Source: Leptospira sp. B5-022 (GTDB taxonomy: Bacteria > Spirochaetota > Leptospiria > Leptospirales > Leptospiraceae). Taken from it: DNA of 64,000 nucleotides. Positions 31,517 through 41,121 of the stretch are shown here, piece by piece (position 1 is the stretch's first letter; each line of letters begins with the position of its first letter). Below the pieces are notes generated by a model, which saw only the letters and a program-made list of their open reading frames with translations, was not told the DNA's origin and did not search any database. Location: positions 186,001-250,000 of the forward strand of contig NZ_ANIJ01000006.1 of assembly GCF_000347035.1 (NCBI RefSeq). The letters run 5' to 3'. Made by a program: the position numbers and the translations under genes.

Positions 31517-32932
31517 ATGTTGAAAGAGAGAAGCCAAACTTTTAAATTATTATTCGTCTTCTTGGACCTGATCTTCTCCTTGGGAAGTTGTGTATTTGCA
31601 TTCCTTCTCCGTTTCTATGTTGGAGATCCAACGGGAGTGGATAGATCTTATATAGATCTGGAAAGTTATTTTATATTGGGTTCCGTTCTTTCCGTTTCTC
31701 AAGTAATCGTTTTTTTATTTATAGATCTGTATCATCCGAGACGTGGACTCTCCTTTTTGGATGAGTTCCTAGCGATCTTCGGGGGTGTGTTCTTAAATTT
31801 ACTATTCGTATTGTCTATGTTATTCTTCTTCCGAGGAGATTTCGGTAGCGAAAGATTTTCTCGTTCTTTCATTTTAGTTTTTGCCGGGACCAATATTTTT
31901 TCTATCGGGCTTCTTCACCTTCTCGCCCGCCAATTCTTACGATATCTTAGAAGTAAAGGTTACAATTTACGCAGGGTTCTTGTGATTGGAACTAGAGAAA
32001 CTGCGCTACGTTTTGCTGATTCTGTACAAAGGCATCAGATCTATGGATATCAAATCGTCGGTTATGTAAGTTCCGGAAACACGAAGGCCATTCGAAAGGA
32101 TATGAAGTTAGTCGGAAAAACCGATAAGATAGAAAAGGTTTTATCCGAGGTTAAACCGGACCTAGTTGTCTATGCATTGAATAATGCGGAAGGGGATTGT
32201 CTGGAAGCGGTATTGGATGCTTGCGATACGGAAGGTATCGATTTAAAAGTAATTCCCGGCTTCCAAGAGTTTATCAAGGCAAAGGGAAGAGTGGATGAGA
32301 TGGACGGTCTTCCGGTCATTTCTATTCGAAACATTCCCGTACGATTAGGTTATAATCGGTTCATCAAAAGAAGTTTCGATATTCTATTTTCTCTTTTCTT
32401 TATTATACTTTTTTCACCCGTATTTTTGATCATTGCTCTTCTCATCAAATTAAGCTCAAAAGGCCCCGTCTTTTATTATCAGGAGAGGGTCGGCTTAGAC
32501 AATAAAAGTTTTAAGATGATCAAGTTCAGAAGTATGGTCGTTCAAACCAAGTCACAATCCGAGACTACATGGACGGTCCAAAATGATCCACGGGTGACCG
32601 GGATTGGTAAGATACTGCGCAAGACCTCCCTTGACGAAATACCTCAGTTTTTTAATGTGCTTTTAGGAGATATGTCTGTAGTGGGTCCAAGACCCGAAAG
32701 ACCTCATTTTGTCGAAAAATTCAAAACGGATCATAGGCATTATATGAGAAGGCATGCGGTTAAAGCAGGTATTACCGGTCTTGCGCAAGTCAAAGGTCTG
32801 AGAGGAGACACTTCCATCGATGAAAGGATCGATGCAGATATCTACTATATAGAAAACTGGTCTCTTTGGTTGGATATTAAAATCATCCTTCTCACACCTT
32901 TAAAAGGTGTGATGGATAAAAATGCCTATTAA
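31517..32932 (+). CDS. Polyprenyl-phosphate hexose-1-phosphate transferase (WcaJ/WbaP type)
   Basis: Initiating enzyme that puts a sugar phosphate on undecaprenyl phosphate for polysaccharide synthesis. Four N-terminal membrane segments, a CoA-binding-like cytoplasmic part (~150-270), then the bacterial sugar-transferase domain: [20 protein letters not shown] (reentrant helix), [36 protein letters not shown] and [15 protein letters not shown]. The ATG is two bases after the lptD stop, suggesting co-transcription. The sugar cannot be told from the sequence; glucose or galactose phosphate are the usual ones. Confidence 0.88.
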   Translation: MLKERSQTFKLLFVFLDLIFSLGSCVFAFLLRFYVGDPTGVDRSYIDLESYFILGSVLSVSQVIVFLFIDLYHPRRGLSFLDEFLAIFGGVFLNLLFVLSMLFFFRGDFGSERFSRSFILVFAGTNIFSIGLLHLLARQFLRYLRSKGYNLRRVLVIGTRETALRFADSVQRHQIYGYQIVGYVSSGNTKAIRKDMKLVGKTDKIEKVLSEVKPDLVVYALNNAEGDCLEAVLDACDTEGIDLKVIPGFQEFIKAKGRVDEMDGLPVISIRNIPVRLGYNRFIKRSFDILFSLFFIILFSPVFLIIALLIKLSSKGPVFYYQERVGLDNKSFKMIKFRSMVVQTKSQSETTWTVQNDPRVTGIGKILRKTSLDEIPQFFNVLLGDMSVVGPRPERPHFVEKFKTDHRHYMRRHAVKAGITGLAQVKGLRGDTSIDERIDADIYYIENWSLWLDIKIILLTPLKGVMDKNAY

Positions 32933-32956
32933 GGGAAAAAAAGGAGAACGAAGGCC

Positions 32957-33247
32957 GTGAACCTAAACGAAGAATCCCTTCAAAAAATCGCAGAGTTATC
33001 TAGGCTCAAAATAGATCCGAAGGATATCCAAAACTTCCTTACGGATTTTAATAAGGTGCTGAATTATGTGGATACGATCACTGAGTTAAATGTGAGTTCC
33101 GTATCCGACGAGGACTTATATCCGAACGAAGGAAATTCTCTTCGTGTAGATAAAGCGCAAGAGGGCCTAAGCCGCTCTCAGATAGAATCCTTCGCGCCGA
33201 GTTTCCAAAACGGATACTTCGTGGTCCCAAAGGTGATCGAAACATGA
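32957..33247 (+). CDS. gatC: Aspartyl/glutamyl-tRNA amidotransferase subunit C
   Basis: Small subunit of the GatCAB enzyme that turns Glu-tRNA(Gln) or Asp-tRNA(Asn) into the amidated form. The 96-residue protein shows the usual N-terminal helix [10 protein letters not shown] and the ending FVVPKVIET. The start is GTG with AAGGAG upstream. It overlaps gatA by four bases. An asparaginyl-tRNA synthetase is encoded elsewhere in the window, so Gln-tRNA is the more likely target. gatB is not present here. Confidence 0.93.
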   Translation: MNLNEESLQKIAELSRLKIDPKDIQNFLTDFNKVLNYVDTITELNVSSVSDEDLYPNEGNSLRVDKAQEGLSRSQIESFAPSFQNGYFVVPKVIET

Positions 33248-34704
33248 AAGAACTTTGGAAATTAAAATATTCCGATATTAAAAAAGGTTTAAATTCCGGG
33301 GAATTTACTCCTATGGAATTGATCGAGTCTCTTGTCGCTCGTATAGAAGCGGAAGACTCTAAAATTAAGGCATTTCTTTCTTGGGAAAAAGAAAGTATCT
33401 TGAAGGCCGCAGCTGAAAGCACCGAAAGAAGAAAATTAGGTAAACCTCTTTCCGAATTCGACGGTATTCCGATCGGAGTGAAGGACAATATCTGTATAGA
33501 GAACACGATCACTTCTTGTGCTTCTAAAATTTTGGAAAACTATCGCTCTCCTTTTCATGCGACTGCGATCGAAAAACTTTTAGCAAAAGGGTTTGTTCTC
33601 ATTCCAAGGGCCAATATGGACGAGTTTGCGATGGGTTCCTCCACGGAAAACTCCGCGTATCAAATTACTAAAAATCCTTTCGATACAACAAGGATCCCTG
33701 GGGGATCTTCCGGCGGGTCTGCTGCTGCCGTTGCGGCTTCCTTCGTTCCGGTAGCATTGGGTTCGGATACCGGTGGATCCGTTAGACAGCCTGCATCTCT
33801 TTGCGGGATCTACGGTTTAAAACCGACTTATGGAACAGTTTCCAGATATGGGCTTGTAGCTTATGCATCTAGCTTAGATCAGATCGGTCCTTTGTCAAAG
33901 GACATAGACGGGATCATCGATGTATATTCTGTGATTTCCGGAAAAGATCAGCGGGACGCTACTTCTAAAAATATTCCAGCATTCGATCCTTCTAATGTGA
34001 AAGAACTTCCTTGGAAAGGATTGAAAATAGGTAAGATGAAGATCACTTCTGAGATTGAGCCGGATGTTGCAAAGGCTTACGAATCTCTTTTGTCTGAGTT
34101 GGAGTCCAAGGGAGCTCAGCTTGTAGAGCTGGATTTTTCTCTTCTTTCCAATTCCATTCCTATCTATTATATCATTGCAACTGCGGAATGTTCTTCCAAT
34201 CTCTCCAGATTCGATGGAATCCGTTTCGGACAAAGAAAGGACCCGAACGGTAAACTGGAAGATCTATACGTCACAACTAGAAGCGAAGGTTTTGGTAAAG
34301 AAGTCCAGAGAAGGATTTTACTCGGAACATTCTCCTTATCCGCCGGATACTACGATGCCTATTATGGAAGAGCTCAGAAAGCCAGAGTTTTGATCAAAAA
34401 AGAATACGAAGGTTATTTTTCGAAAGTGGATCTGATCCTTCAGCCTACTTCTCCTACGACTGCTTTCAAAGTGGGAGAAAAAACTTCCGATCCGATCCAA
34501 ATGTATAAGGCGGATATTCTTACAACTTCCGTGAACTTGGCCGGAGTTCCTGCTATGTCTGTCCCTATCGGTACGGATTCAAAAGGACTTCCGATCGGTT
34601 TACAGATCACCGCTCCTGCTTTACATGAAAATAAAATATTCGGTTTTGCTAAAATGATCTCCGACTGGGCTTCTAAAGTAGAATTGCCCGAAAAGATCAA
34701 ATGA
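33244..34704 (+). CDS. gatA: Glutamyl-tRNA(Gln) amidotransferase subunit A
   Basis: Glutaminase subunit that supplies ammonia to GatB. Amidase-signature catalytic residues are present: Lys in GVKDNI, the [12 protein letters not shown] loop and the nucleophile region [16 protein letters not shown]. Length 486 is standard. It is coupled at both ends by ATGA overlaps, to gatC upstream and hisF downstream. Confidence 0.96.
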   Translation: MKELWKLKYSDIKKGLNSGEFTPMELIESLVARIEAEDSKIKAFLSWEKESILKAAAESTERRKLGKPLSEFDGIPIGVKDNICIENTITSCASKILENYRSPFHATAIEKLLAKGFVLIPRANMDEFAMGSSTENSAYQITKNPFDTTRIPGGSSGGSAAAVAASFVPVALGSDTGGSVRQPASLCGIYGLKPTYGTVSRYGLVAYASSLDQIGPLSKDIDGIIDVYSVISGKDQRDATSKNIPAFDPSNVKELPWKGLKIGKMKITSEIEPDVAKAYESLLSELESKGAQLVELDFSLLSNSIPIYYIIATAECSSNLSRFDGIRFGQRKDPNGKLEDLYVTTRSEGFGKEVQRRILLGTFSLSAGYYDAYYGRAQKARVLIKKEYEGYFSKVDLILQPTSPTTAFKVGEKTSDPIQMYKADILTTSVNLAGVPAMSVPIGTDSKGLPIGLQITAPALHENKIFGFAKMISDWASKVELPEKIK

Positions 34705-35468
34705 GTGAACTTACCGCGAGAATTATTCCCTGCCTGGATATAAAAGACGGTAGGGTAGTCAAAGGAGTGAATTTTGTAAACCTGGTAGACGCGGGAGATC
34801 CTGTCGAATCTGCCGTGGTTTACGAAAAAAATCTCGCTGACGAGTTATGTTTCTTAGACATCACTGCTTCCAGCGATAAAAGAGACATCTTAATTCATTT
34901 AGTAGAAGCAGTTGCGGAAAGGATATTTATCCCATTCACAGTGGGCGGAGGAATTCGCACCTTAGATGATGTGAAAGCGGTTTTGGAAAAGGGCGCCGAC
35001 AAAGTTTCCATAAATACTGCCGCATTCCAAAATCCGGATCTACTTCGAGCAGCCGCGGAAATTTACGGTTCCCAATGTATCGTATGCGCAGTAGATGTAA
35101 AATTTCATCCTGATAGACAAAGATACGAAGTATTCCTGCACGGTGGAAGAACAGAGACGGGAAGAGACGCCTTAGACTGGGGACAAGAAGCCCAGGATAG
35201 AGGTGCAGGAGAAATATTGCTCACTTCCATGGATAGGGACGGGACTAAAAAAGGATTCGATATCCAATTACTAAAATTATTTTCTTCTAATTTAGAAATT
35301 CCTATTATAGCAAGCGGTGGTGCCGGAAATCCGGAACATATGGTGGAAGCGATACTCAGAGGAAAGGCTGACGCAGTTCTTGCGGCATCCATTTTTCATT
35401 TTGGGGAATTTACTATCCAAGAAACAAAAGAAAATATGAGAGAAATGGGGATCAAGGTCAGACTCTGA
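34701..35468 (+). CDS. hisF: Imidazole glycerol phosphate synthase cyclase subunit
   Basis: TIM-barrel enzyme that makes imidazole glycerol phosphate and AICAR in histidine synthesis, with ammonia from HisH. Family features: [20 protein letters not shown] with the catalytic Asp, [35 protein letters not shown] (second catalytic Asp) and [14 protein letters not shown]. The length, 255 residues, is normal. It ends the run begun by hisD. Confidence 0.96.
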   Translation: MSELTARIIPCLDIKDGRVVKGVNFVNLVDAGDPVESAVVYEKNLADELCFLDITASSDKRDILIHLVEAVAERIFIPFTVGGGIRTLDDVKAVLEKGADKVSINTAAFQNPDLLRAAAEIYGSQCIVCAVDVKFHPDRQRYEVFLHGGRTETGRDALDWGQEAQDRGAGEILLTSMDRDGTKKGFDIQLLKLFSSNLEIPIIASGGAGNPEHMVEAILRGKADAVLAASIFHFGEFTIQETKENMREMGIKVRL

Positions 35469-35589
35469 AGATCAATAGGCGAAGAGGAATTCAGAATCTA
35501 CATTCCTCTCATTGAACATGCGAAACTGACTTGCTAATTTAAGAATATTTTGATATAGAGGCGGATGTGCAATCTTCCCACGAGCCACT

Positions 35590-35616
35590 CCCCGCCACCC
35601 AAAGTTCGGGTGGGGG
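35590..35616 (+). terminator. GC-rich stem-loop after hisF
   Basis: CCACCC / GGGTGG with a 7-nt loop, extended by CCC/GGG around a bulged G. It lies about 120 bases after hisF and is followed by CCG rather than T. It is the best candidate for ending the long operon. The remaining bases between hisF and the lipase gene hold no convincing gene. Confidence 0.45.
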
Positions 35617-35633
35617 CCGTCGACTCCACACGC

Positions 35634-35647
35634 GTTGGAATTCCAAC
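35634..35647. repeat. 14-bp perfect palindrome
   Basis: GTTGGAATTCCAAC reads the same on both strands. It lies in the gap between hisF and the lipase gene, close to the GC-rich stem-loop. It could be a binding site for a dimeric regulator; function unknown. Confidence 0.35.
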
Positions 35648-35715
35648 ATGCACAAGAAGTTACCTCGCAGCACTTAAAAAATTCGAACTTAGGAATCGAT
35701 CTTTCCTTCGGTTTT

Positions 35716-36891
35716 TTACAGTCCGTTCACAATTGTAAGCACTTCAGCGAATACATTATTAAAATGTGTTTTTACTTTTGTGAGTCCGCCTCCTGTTCCA
35801 CCTTCATTCCTAAATGACATTTGGGAATGATCCATATCGGTTACAGTGTGTTCTGTTCCGGCCCTATTATTCAACAATGCGGAGGCTAAAGGTACAATCC
35901 CGTCTGAGCTAGCAAAGACCGGATTCCCATTTGTGATCACTGTACAAGCAGCTTGATATGTACCTGCATGATCGGCACCACCGCAATTTCCAGCACCCAT
36001 ATCCCCGCCGTAAACGGTTGTAATGGAGTCTCTGGAAGTATTTGCGATCATACTTTCTAAGAAGAAGTTAAATGCTTGGTTCGTTCCGTCTACAATCGTA
36101 GGAGAGATTGGATCCACGCCTGCACTAATCCCGTTGGTATACGCAAGTCCTTGTCCGCCGGGAGTGTCCGTCATAAATTTAATAATTGTTCCGATGGCGG
36201 TTAAATCTCCCGTGTATTGAGGTGAAGAATACGGAGATCCGTAATATGGAGTTCCTAAAGTGACTATATGATCTATCACATTCTTAGTATTATTTGCATG
36301 TTGGACTGCCGCTCTCGAAACAAGACCTCCCATTGAGTGAGCCACAACTACCACTTTGTCGGAAGATGTGAATGCTGCATTTAGAGAGTCGATGAATCTT
36401 CTTCCGTTCACTTGAATATAATCGGAAGTTCTATACGTAAAAACATAAATTTCGAATGTATCATACACACTACTGCTATAACCGCCGGGTAGATCGGTGG
36501 TCTGAGTGATGAACGCGAGGCCTTGGTTCCAAGTGCCAAGTAGGTTTGCCACTTTTTTATTAAAATCGGTAGGAAGATCCGTTTGCCTTTCCGCAAAATC
36601 CCAACCATGGATAAGTATGATTTTTGCTTTAGAATTATCTCGCTGAAAATAAGGATCTTGAAAATACAGGGGAGAAAGGCTTCCCACTGCCATATCCGGG
36701 AAGACCGTAGAAAATTTATATAATGCGTGGTTCTGTTCCGCAAAATATGCAGAAATGATATAATCTTTAATTTGATCCGCTAATGATTTGTTATCGGGAG
36801 GAGTAAGCCTGTCCTGTAAATAATCGCAATTTCCGAAAGATAGAAGTGTAAAAAATAAGAACAGAGTTCAGAAAGATAAAAATCTTTTCAT
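35716..36891 (-). pseudogene. Alpha/beta-hydrolase lipase lipoprotein with an in-frame stop in its signal peptide
   Basis: The intact frame from the ATG at 36691-36693 downward encodes 325 residues of a triacylglycerol-lipase-like fold: oxyanion region LIHGWDF, nucleophile VAHSMGGLVS, later SSDGIVPL and DMDHSQMSF with Asp and His. Reading upstream in the same frame adds a perfect lipoprotein signal, MKRFLSF-stop-TLFLFFTLLSFGNC, starting at the ATG at 36891, with TGA as codon 8 (36868-36870). If that TGA were a sense codon the protein would be an exported 391-residue lipoprotein. As read, only the internal ATG could be used and the product would stay in the cytoplasm. A recent nonsense mutation or a sequence error explains this best. 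No other ATG, GTG or TTG lies between. Confidence 0.8.
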
Positions 36892-36921
36892 TCGATATAA
36901 TCCAAATTTCCGGAAAACGTC

Positions 36922-37029
36922 ATGTTGGAGTTCCTTCAAGACATCGCAGAAGATATTATAGAAAGTCTGTTACTGATCCTCAAAAATCGCAAGCTAGAAT
37001 TTGATCTAAACTTTCTCTTTCCATCGTAA
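36922..37029 (+). CDS. Possible 35-residue peptide
   Basis: A short frame (MLEFLQDIAEDIIES start) in a 168-base gap, with GGAAAA about eight bases before the ATG. The product would be an amphipathic acidic helix, a basic turn and a hydrophobic end. It stands apart from the flanking minus-strand genes. No family is recognised, and chance is a real possibility. Confidence 0.28.
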   Translation: MLEFLQDIAEDIIESLLLILKNRKLEFDLNFLFPS

Positions 37030-37058
37030 CAAAAAGGAAATAAATGTTTGAGTAAGAT

Positions 37059-37802
37059 TTACTTTGGTCGGTTTTTCAAACGATCGAGTACAATCCCGGT
37101 GGCGACTGTCACATTTAAAGAGGAAATATGACCGTGAAGGGGAATACGGACCGTAAAGTCGGATTTTTCCATTAAGATCCTTTTTAGACCTTCTCCTTCA
37201 TTTCCCATCAGGATCACGAGTTCTTCCCAAGCGGGGATCTTGGACCAATCTTCCGTACCTTTATCGGAAGTGGAAACCACCCAGAAATTTCGTTTTTGCA
37301 GTTTTTCTAATATTTGTGCCAGGTTCCCGACTTTAAAAACGTTAAGATAGGCGAGGGCACCTGACGCTACTTTTTCCACCGCAGGAGTGATTCCGGAGGA
37401 ATCCCTTTCAGGTATAAGGACTGTTTCTACTCCGAAACATTCTGCCGTTCTCAAAATATTTCCCAGGTTGCCCGGATCTTGGATCCGGTCCAAAACCAGG
37501 ATCGGTCCCTTGCAGTTTTCCAGATGTGAATCGAACGATTTTTTATCTCCGGAGTGGAGTTGGATCCGGAGTGCAAGTACTCCTTGGTGATTCACACCTG
37601 GAGCCATTTTGTCTAACTTACTGGGAGAAGCTTCTTTGATAAGAAGTTTCTCCCCTAAATCGGAGAAAATATCTTCTAGTTCTTTTTTGGCTCCGGAAGT
37701 CAGCCAAATTTCTTGGAAGGGGAGTTCGGAACCTCTTTCAATATGTCGCTCCAGAATTTCTCGGATATTTCTTCTTCCGTAGATATAATCCTGGCGGCTC
37801 AT
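37059..37802 (-). CDS. rlmB: 23S rRNA 2'-O-methyltransferase, SpoU/TrmH family
   Basis: SPOUT-fold methyltransferase using S-adenosylmethionine, most like RlmB, which methylates G2251 of 23S rRNA. The N-terminal substrate-binding domain starts YIYGRRNIREILER. The knot motifs are DRIQDPGNLGNILRTAE, VILMGNEGEGL and IPLHGHISSLNVTVATGIVL. Length 247 fits. It overlaps the end of cysS by four bases, an arrangement common in other bacteria too. The exact target nucleotide is inferred. Confidence 0.9.
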   Translation of the reverse strand: MSRQDYIYGRRNIREILERHIERGSELPFQEIWLTSGAKKELEDIFSDLGEKLLIKEASPSKLDKMAPGVNHQGVLALRIQLHSGDKKSFDSHLENCKGPILVLDRIQDPGNLGNILRTAECFGVETVLIPERDSSGITPAVEKVASGALAYLNVFKVGNLAQILEKLQKRNFWVVSTSDKGTEDWSKIPAWEELVILMGNEGEGLKRILMEKSDFTVRIPLHGHISSLNVTVATGIVLDRLKNRPK

Positions 37803-39208
37803 TTTCTCTTCCAGCGAAGACCTTCTTTTGTGTCTTCGATTACAATTCCTAATTCGTTCAGTTTGTCTCTGAGTCTATCGGCTTCCGCAAAGTTTTTGTT
37901 TTTGCGTGCTTCCTGTCTTTGTCTAACAAGTTCGTCTATCTCGGAGTCCAAAACTTCCACTTTTCTCTCGAAACTAAGAACCCCTAAGATGGAATCTATT
38001 TTATAGAATAATTCTAGTCTTTTGAGGATATCATTCTCGTTCGGAGAATTTTGATCCAAGTATTGGTTGGAATCTTTTACTAATTCAAAAACGGATGCTA
38101 AAAATTTGGAAATATTCAGATCGTCTGCGAGGCTATCTAAAAATTCCTCCCAGGAAGCGACTTCGGCTTTTCCCTGAGGTTGGAATACTTTTCCTAATTT
38201 AGATAATTCTTCTAATAATCGATTGATACAGTTTTGGATCTTTGAAACGGACCCGGCCGCTTCTTCTAATCTTTCTTTTGTGAAGTTTAATTTGCTTCTA
38301 TAATGTGCGGAGAGTAGAAGGAAGCGGATATTACGCGGTTCCGCACCTTCTTTTATCAAATCCCTTAGGGTGAAAAAGTTGCCCTTGGACTTGGCCATCT
38401 TTTCTCCGTTTACGAGTAGATGTTCGGAGTGAAGCCAATATTTTACGAAAGATTCTTCCGGATAAGCTCCTTCGCTCTGAGCGATCTCATTTTCATGATG
38501 AGGGAAGGTGAGATCCACACCTCCGGTATGGATATCCACTCCGGAGCCGTAAACATCACGCACCATGGCAGAACATTCCAAATGCCAGCCTGGTCTTCCG
38601 GAGCCTATCTCGGTCTCCCAAGAAGGTTCTCCCTTTTGTTTCGGGAATTTCCAAAGAACGAAATCTCTTACATCGTCTTTGTCATATTCGTCGGTATCGT
38701 AACGTGTCCCCGTTTTCATACCGCTTACGTCTATTTTGGAAAGTTTTCCGTAATTTTTGAACTTGGAGATGGAATAATACAAACTTCCGTCTTTTTCGTA
38801 CACAAGTCCTTGGGCCTGAAGATGTTTTATGATCTCCACCATGGAAGGGATAGAATCGGTGGCTCTAGGGTAATGTTCCAACTTTTGAATATTCAAAGAT
38901 TCTAAATCTTCTTGGAACGCTTTGACCCATGGTTCGGTGAATTCTCTGATACCTTTCCCTTGGGCTAAAGATTCACGAATGATTTTGTCGTCGATATCGG
39001 TGATATTCATGGTCATATCCGGCTTATAACCGAATGCAACTAAGGCTCTTCTAAGAAGATCCACGAATAGGAATGCTCGCAAATTTCCCAAATGTGCGAA
39101 GTTATAAACCGTAGGTCCGCAGGAATATACTCTAACTCTGTCCGGAAATTCCGGGCGGAATACTTCTTTGTTTCCGCTGAGAGAGTTATGGAAACGGATC
39201 TCTTTCAT
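37799..39208 (-). CDS. cysS: Cysteinyl-tRNA synthetase
   Basis: Class I synthetase that charges tRNA(Cys). It has YSCGPTVYNFAHLGNLR, holding the zinc Cys and the HLGN form of HIGH, WHLECSAM with another zinc ligand, the HTGGVDLTFPHHENE block and GEKMAKSKGNF, the KMSKS equivalent. The C-terminal helical part ends with QEARKNKNFAEADRLRD. Length 469 is normal. It overlaps both neighbours by four bases, so the group is one operon. Confidence 0.96.
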   Translation of the reverse strand: MKEIRFHNSLSGNKEVFRPEFPDRVRVYSCGPTVYNFAHLGNLRAFLFVDLLRRALVAFGYKPDMTMNITDIDDKIIRESLAQGKGIREFTEPWVKAFQEDLESLNIQKLEHYPRATDSIPSMVEIIKHLQAQGLVYEKDGSLYYSISKFKNYGKLSKIDVSGMKTGTRYDTDEYDKDDVRDFVLWKFPKQKGEPSWETEIGSGRPGWHLECSAMVRDVYGSGVDIHTGGVDLTFPHHENEIAQSEGAYPEESFVKYWLHSEHLLVNGEKMAKSKGNFFTLRDLIKEGAEPRNIRFLLLSAHYRSKLNFTKERLEEAAGSVSKIQNCINRLLEELSKLGKVFQPQGKAEVASWEEFLDSLADDLNISKFLASVFELVKDSNQYLDQNSPNENDILKRLELFYKIDSILGVLSFERKVEVLDSEIDELVRQRQEARKNKNFAEADRLRDKLNELGIVIEDTKEGLRWKRK

Positions 39209-40170
39209 TCAGGGAACAGGATCTCTTTCGCAAATTCCAGATTGGCCAAATTCTGTTTGTCCCCCGCGATCCCCGCTTCGTTTCCTTCCGTAGGATAAAC
39301 CTGCATTCTTTTATCGCAAACCAGGTGATTGAATAATGCAAAAACGGATTTAGGGTGAGAGACTTTATCTTCCATTCCGACGGAAACTAAAGTTGGAATC
39401 TTGATCTTTTTGGAAAAATTCAAACTATCAAAGTAAGAAAGATTTTTTTTAAGTTGGGCCTTTTTGGATTTAGAGTTGGAGATCTGTTCCGAAATTTCTT
39501 TGGACCAGCTTGTTCCTAATTTCAGTTGAGTGTCGTCCACGTGGCAAAAATTAGGAGTTTCTAATATAAGAGCTTTGACTCTAGGTGAATTTGCGGCCCC
39601 GAACAAAGCCATTGAAGCTCCGATCCCTTTTCCGGCCAAAATGATCTTATCGCCATCTATACCGTCTGTGAGCCTTAAAAATTCGATCGTGCGGATCACA
39701 TCCAAGTAATTTGCTTTTAGAAAGAAGGATTCCTTGGCTTCTAATCCTTTTCTATAATATCCTGGAGTCCAATCCGGATCCGGGATCTCGCCTTCCTTCA
39801 AAACTGGACGGATTAGTTGAGTTCCGTGACCTCGGAGGTCCAGGATCAGTTGGGCCACTCCTGCTTCCGTCAGTCCCTTAATGATCTGGGGTCTGTCTTT
39901 TGCATAATCGTGGAAATAGACGAGAACGGGAAGATCCCCTCGCTTTCGGGGGATCACCAAACTGCCTGTAAGCGTTGCGTTCCCGTAAGATTGGAAAGAA
40001 ATATCGTAAATGGTTTCTTTTAAAATGGTCCCTTTGAGAAGAGCCTTGGTTTGGTTTTTAACAGGAAACCCTTTAAGTTCACGGATCGACTCCGCCCAAA
40101 AATCGTCCAAATCTGCGGGAGGAGAGAACGGAGGATATGTCTGGAAGCACTCGTCGAAACTGATAGCCAT
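39205..40170 (-). CDS. Acetyl-xylan-esterase-like alpha/beta-hydrolase lacking catalytic Ser and His
   Basis: A 321-residue member of the AXE1/cephalosporin-deacetylase family by its start (FPPFSPPADLDDFW type) and fold (VLVYFHDY, LDLRGHGTQ). The usual nucleophile elbow G-x-S-x-G is GKGIG (180-184), with Gly182 where the Ser should be. The acid is kept as Asp268 in GMEDKVSHP. The position of the catalytic His is Asn297 in EGNEAG. Spacings 182-268-297 match, from memory, the Ser-Asp-His spacing of the well-studied Thermotoga esterase. It should therefore not hydrolyse esters by the usual route. It lies between folD and cysS; a binding or structural role is possible. Confidence 0.82.
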   Translation of the reverse strand: MAISFDECFQTYPPFSPPADLDDFWAESIRELKGFPVKNQTKALLKGTILKETIYDISFQSYGNATLTGSLVIPRKRGDLPVLVYFHDYAKDRPQIIKGLTEAGVAQLILDLRGHGTQLIRPVLKEGEIPDPDWTPGYYRKGLEAKESFFLKANYLDVIRTIEFLRLTDGIDGDKIILAGKGIGASMALFGAANSPRVKALILETPNFCHVDDTQLKLGTSWSKEISEQISNSKSKKAQLKKNLSYFDSLNFSKKIKIPTLVSVGMEDKVSHPKSVFALFNHLVCDKRMQVYPTEGNEAGIAGDKQNLANLEFAKEILFPE

Positions 40171-40186
40171 CAGAGTTACATCGTTT

Positions 40187-41041
40187 TCATTTCAACGGGG
40201 GTGTAAAGTGATCTTTTGCGGAATACAAAGTCTGGAGTAGAAGGACTGAAATTGTCATAGGTCCTACACCACCCGGAACAGGAGTGTAATAAGAGGATTT
40301 TTCCCATGCTCTGGAAATTTCGATGTCTCCTACGTTTCCTGGATTATAGCCTGCATCCAATAATACTGCGCCCGGTTTGATCCAATCCGCTTTGATAAAC
40401 TCAGGCTTTCCTACCGCGCCAACAACGATATCCGCCTGGGATACGATCTCAGGCAAATTTTTGGTTTTGGAATGGCAAAGAGTAACGGTCGCGTTCATTT
40501 CTGTTAGAAGCATCGCCATCGGTTTTCCCAAAATAGGAGAACGACCGACCACCACGGCTCTTTTTCCTGCGGGGTCAATCCCGTATTCTTTTAGTAAAAG
40601 GACCATACCGTAGGGCGTGCACGGAAGATAGGTTTCCACTCCCATGGACAATTTGCCGAATGACAATGTAGTAACCCCGTCTACATCCTTATGTAAAGCG
40701 ATCCGATCGAATGCTGCTCTTTCATCTATCTGAGGCGGAGAAGGGTGTTGTAAAAGAATTCCGTGAGTGTTGGGATCCGCGTTCAATCTATCTATGACAG
40801 CAAGTAATTCCTCGGTTGTAGTAGTTTCCGGAAGTTCGATCTTTTCGGAGATCATCCCTACCGCATGGCAGGACTTGACTTTCATATTCACATACGTTTC
40901 AGAAGCCGGATCATTCCCGACCAGGATCGTTGCGAGTTTCGGGGGCTTTTTTCCGGAAGCCGTGAGAGTTTTGATCTCTTCGGCGATTGAATCTTTTATT
41001 TTTTGGGAAAGTTTTTTGCCATCCAGTAAAATCGCGGTCAT
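40187..41041 (-). CDS. folD: Methylenetetrahydrofolate dehydrogenase/cyclohydrolase
   Basis: Bifunctional enzyme of one-carbon folate metabolism using NADP. Motifs: ILVGNDPASETYVNMKVKSC (active-site Tyr and Lys), ILLQHPSPP (the usual QLPLP is QHPSP), DVDGVT, CTPYGMVLLL, VVVGRSPILGKPMAMLL and PVPGGVGPMTISVLL. Length 284 is standard. It is the first gene of the operon with the esterase-like gene, cysS and rlmB, and diverges from asnS. Confidence 0.95.
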   Translation of the reverse strand: MTAILLDGKKLSQKIKDSIAEEIKTLTASGKKPPKLATILVGNDPASETYVNMKVKSCHAVGMISEKIELPETTTTEELLAVIDRLNADPNTHGILLQHPSPPQIDERAAFDRIALHKDVDGVTTLSFGKLSMGVETYLPCTPYGMVLLLKEYGIDPAGKRAVVVGRSPILGKPMAMLLTEMNATVTLCHSKTKNLPEIVSQADIVVGAVGKPEFIKADWIKPGAVLLDAGYNPGNVGDIEISRAWEKSSYYTPVPGGVGPMTISVLLLQTLYSAKDHFTPPLK

Positions 41042-41121
41042 GGGTTCAGGATTTAGCTTCCGGTCCCGATGTCATCCGAAAATAATCCTTTTCAGTCGGG
41101 TAGAATGCTTAAAATAGGATC

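Noticed and set aside
35635..35817. 60-codon plus-strand frame over the 3' end of the lipase gene
   Set aside because: It starts inside the palindrome with no ribosome-binding site, has no recognisable motif and overlaps the lipase coding sequence.
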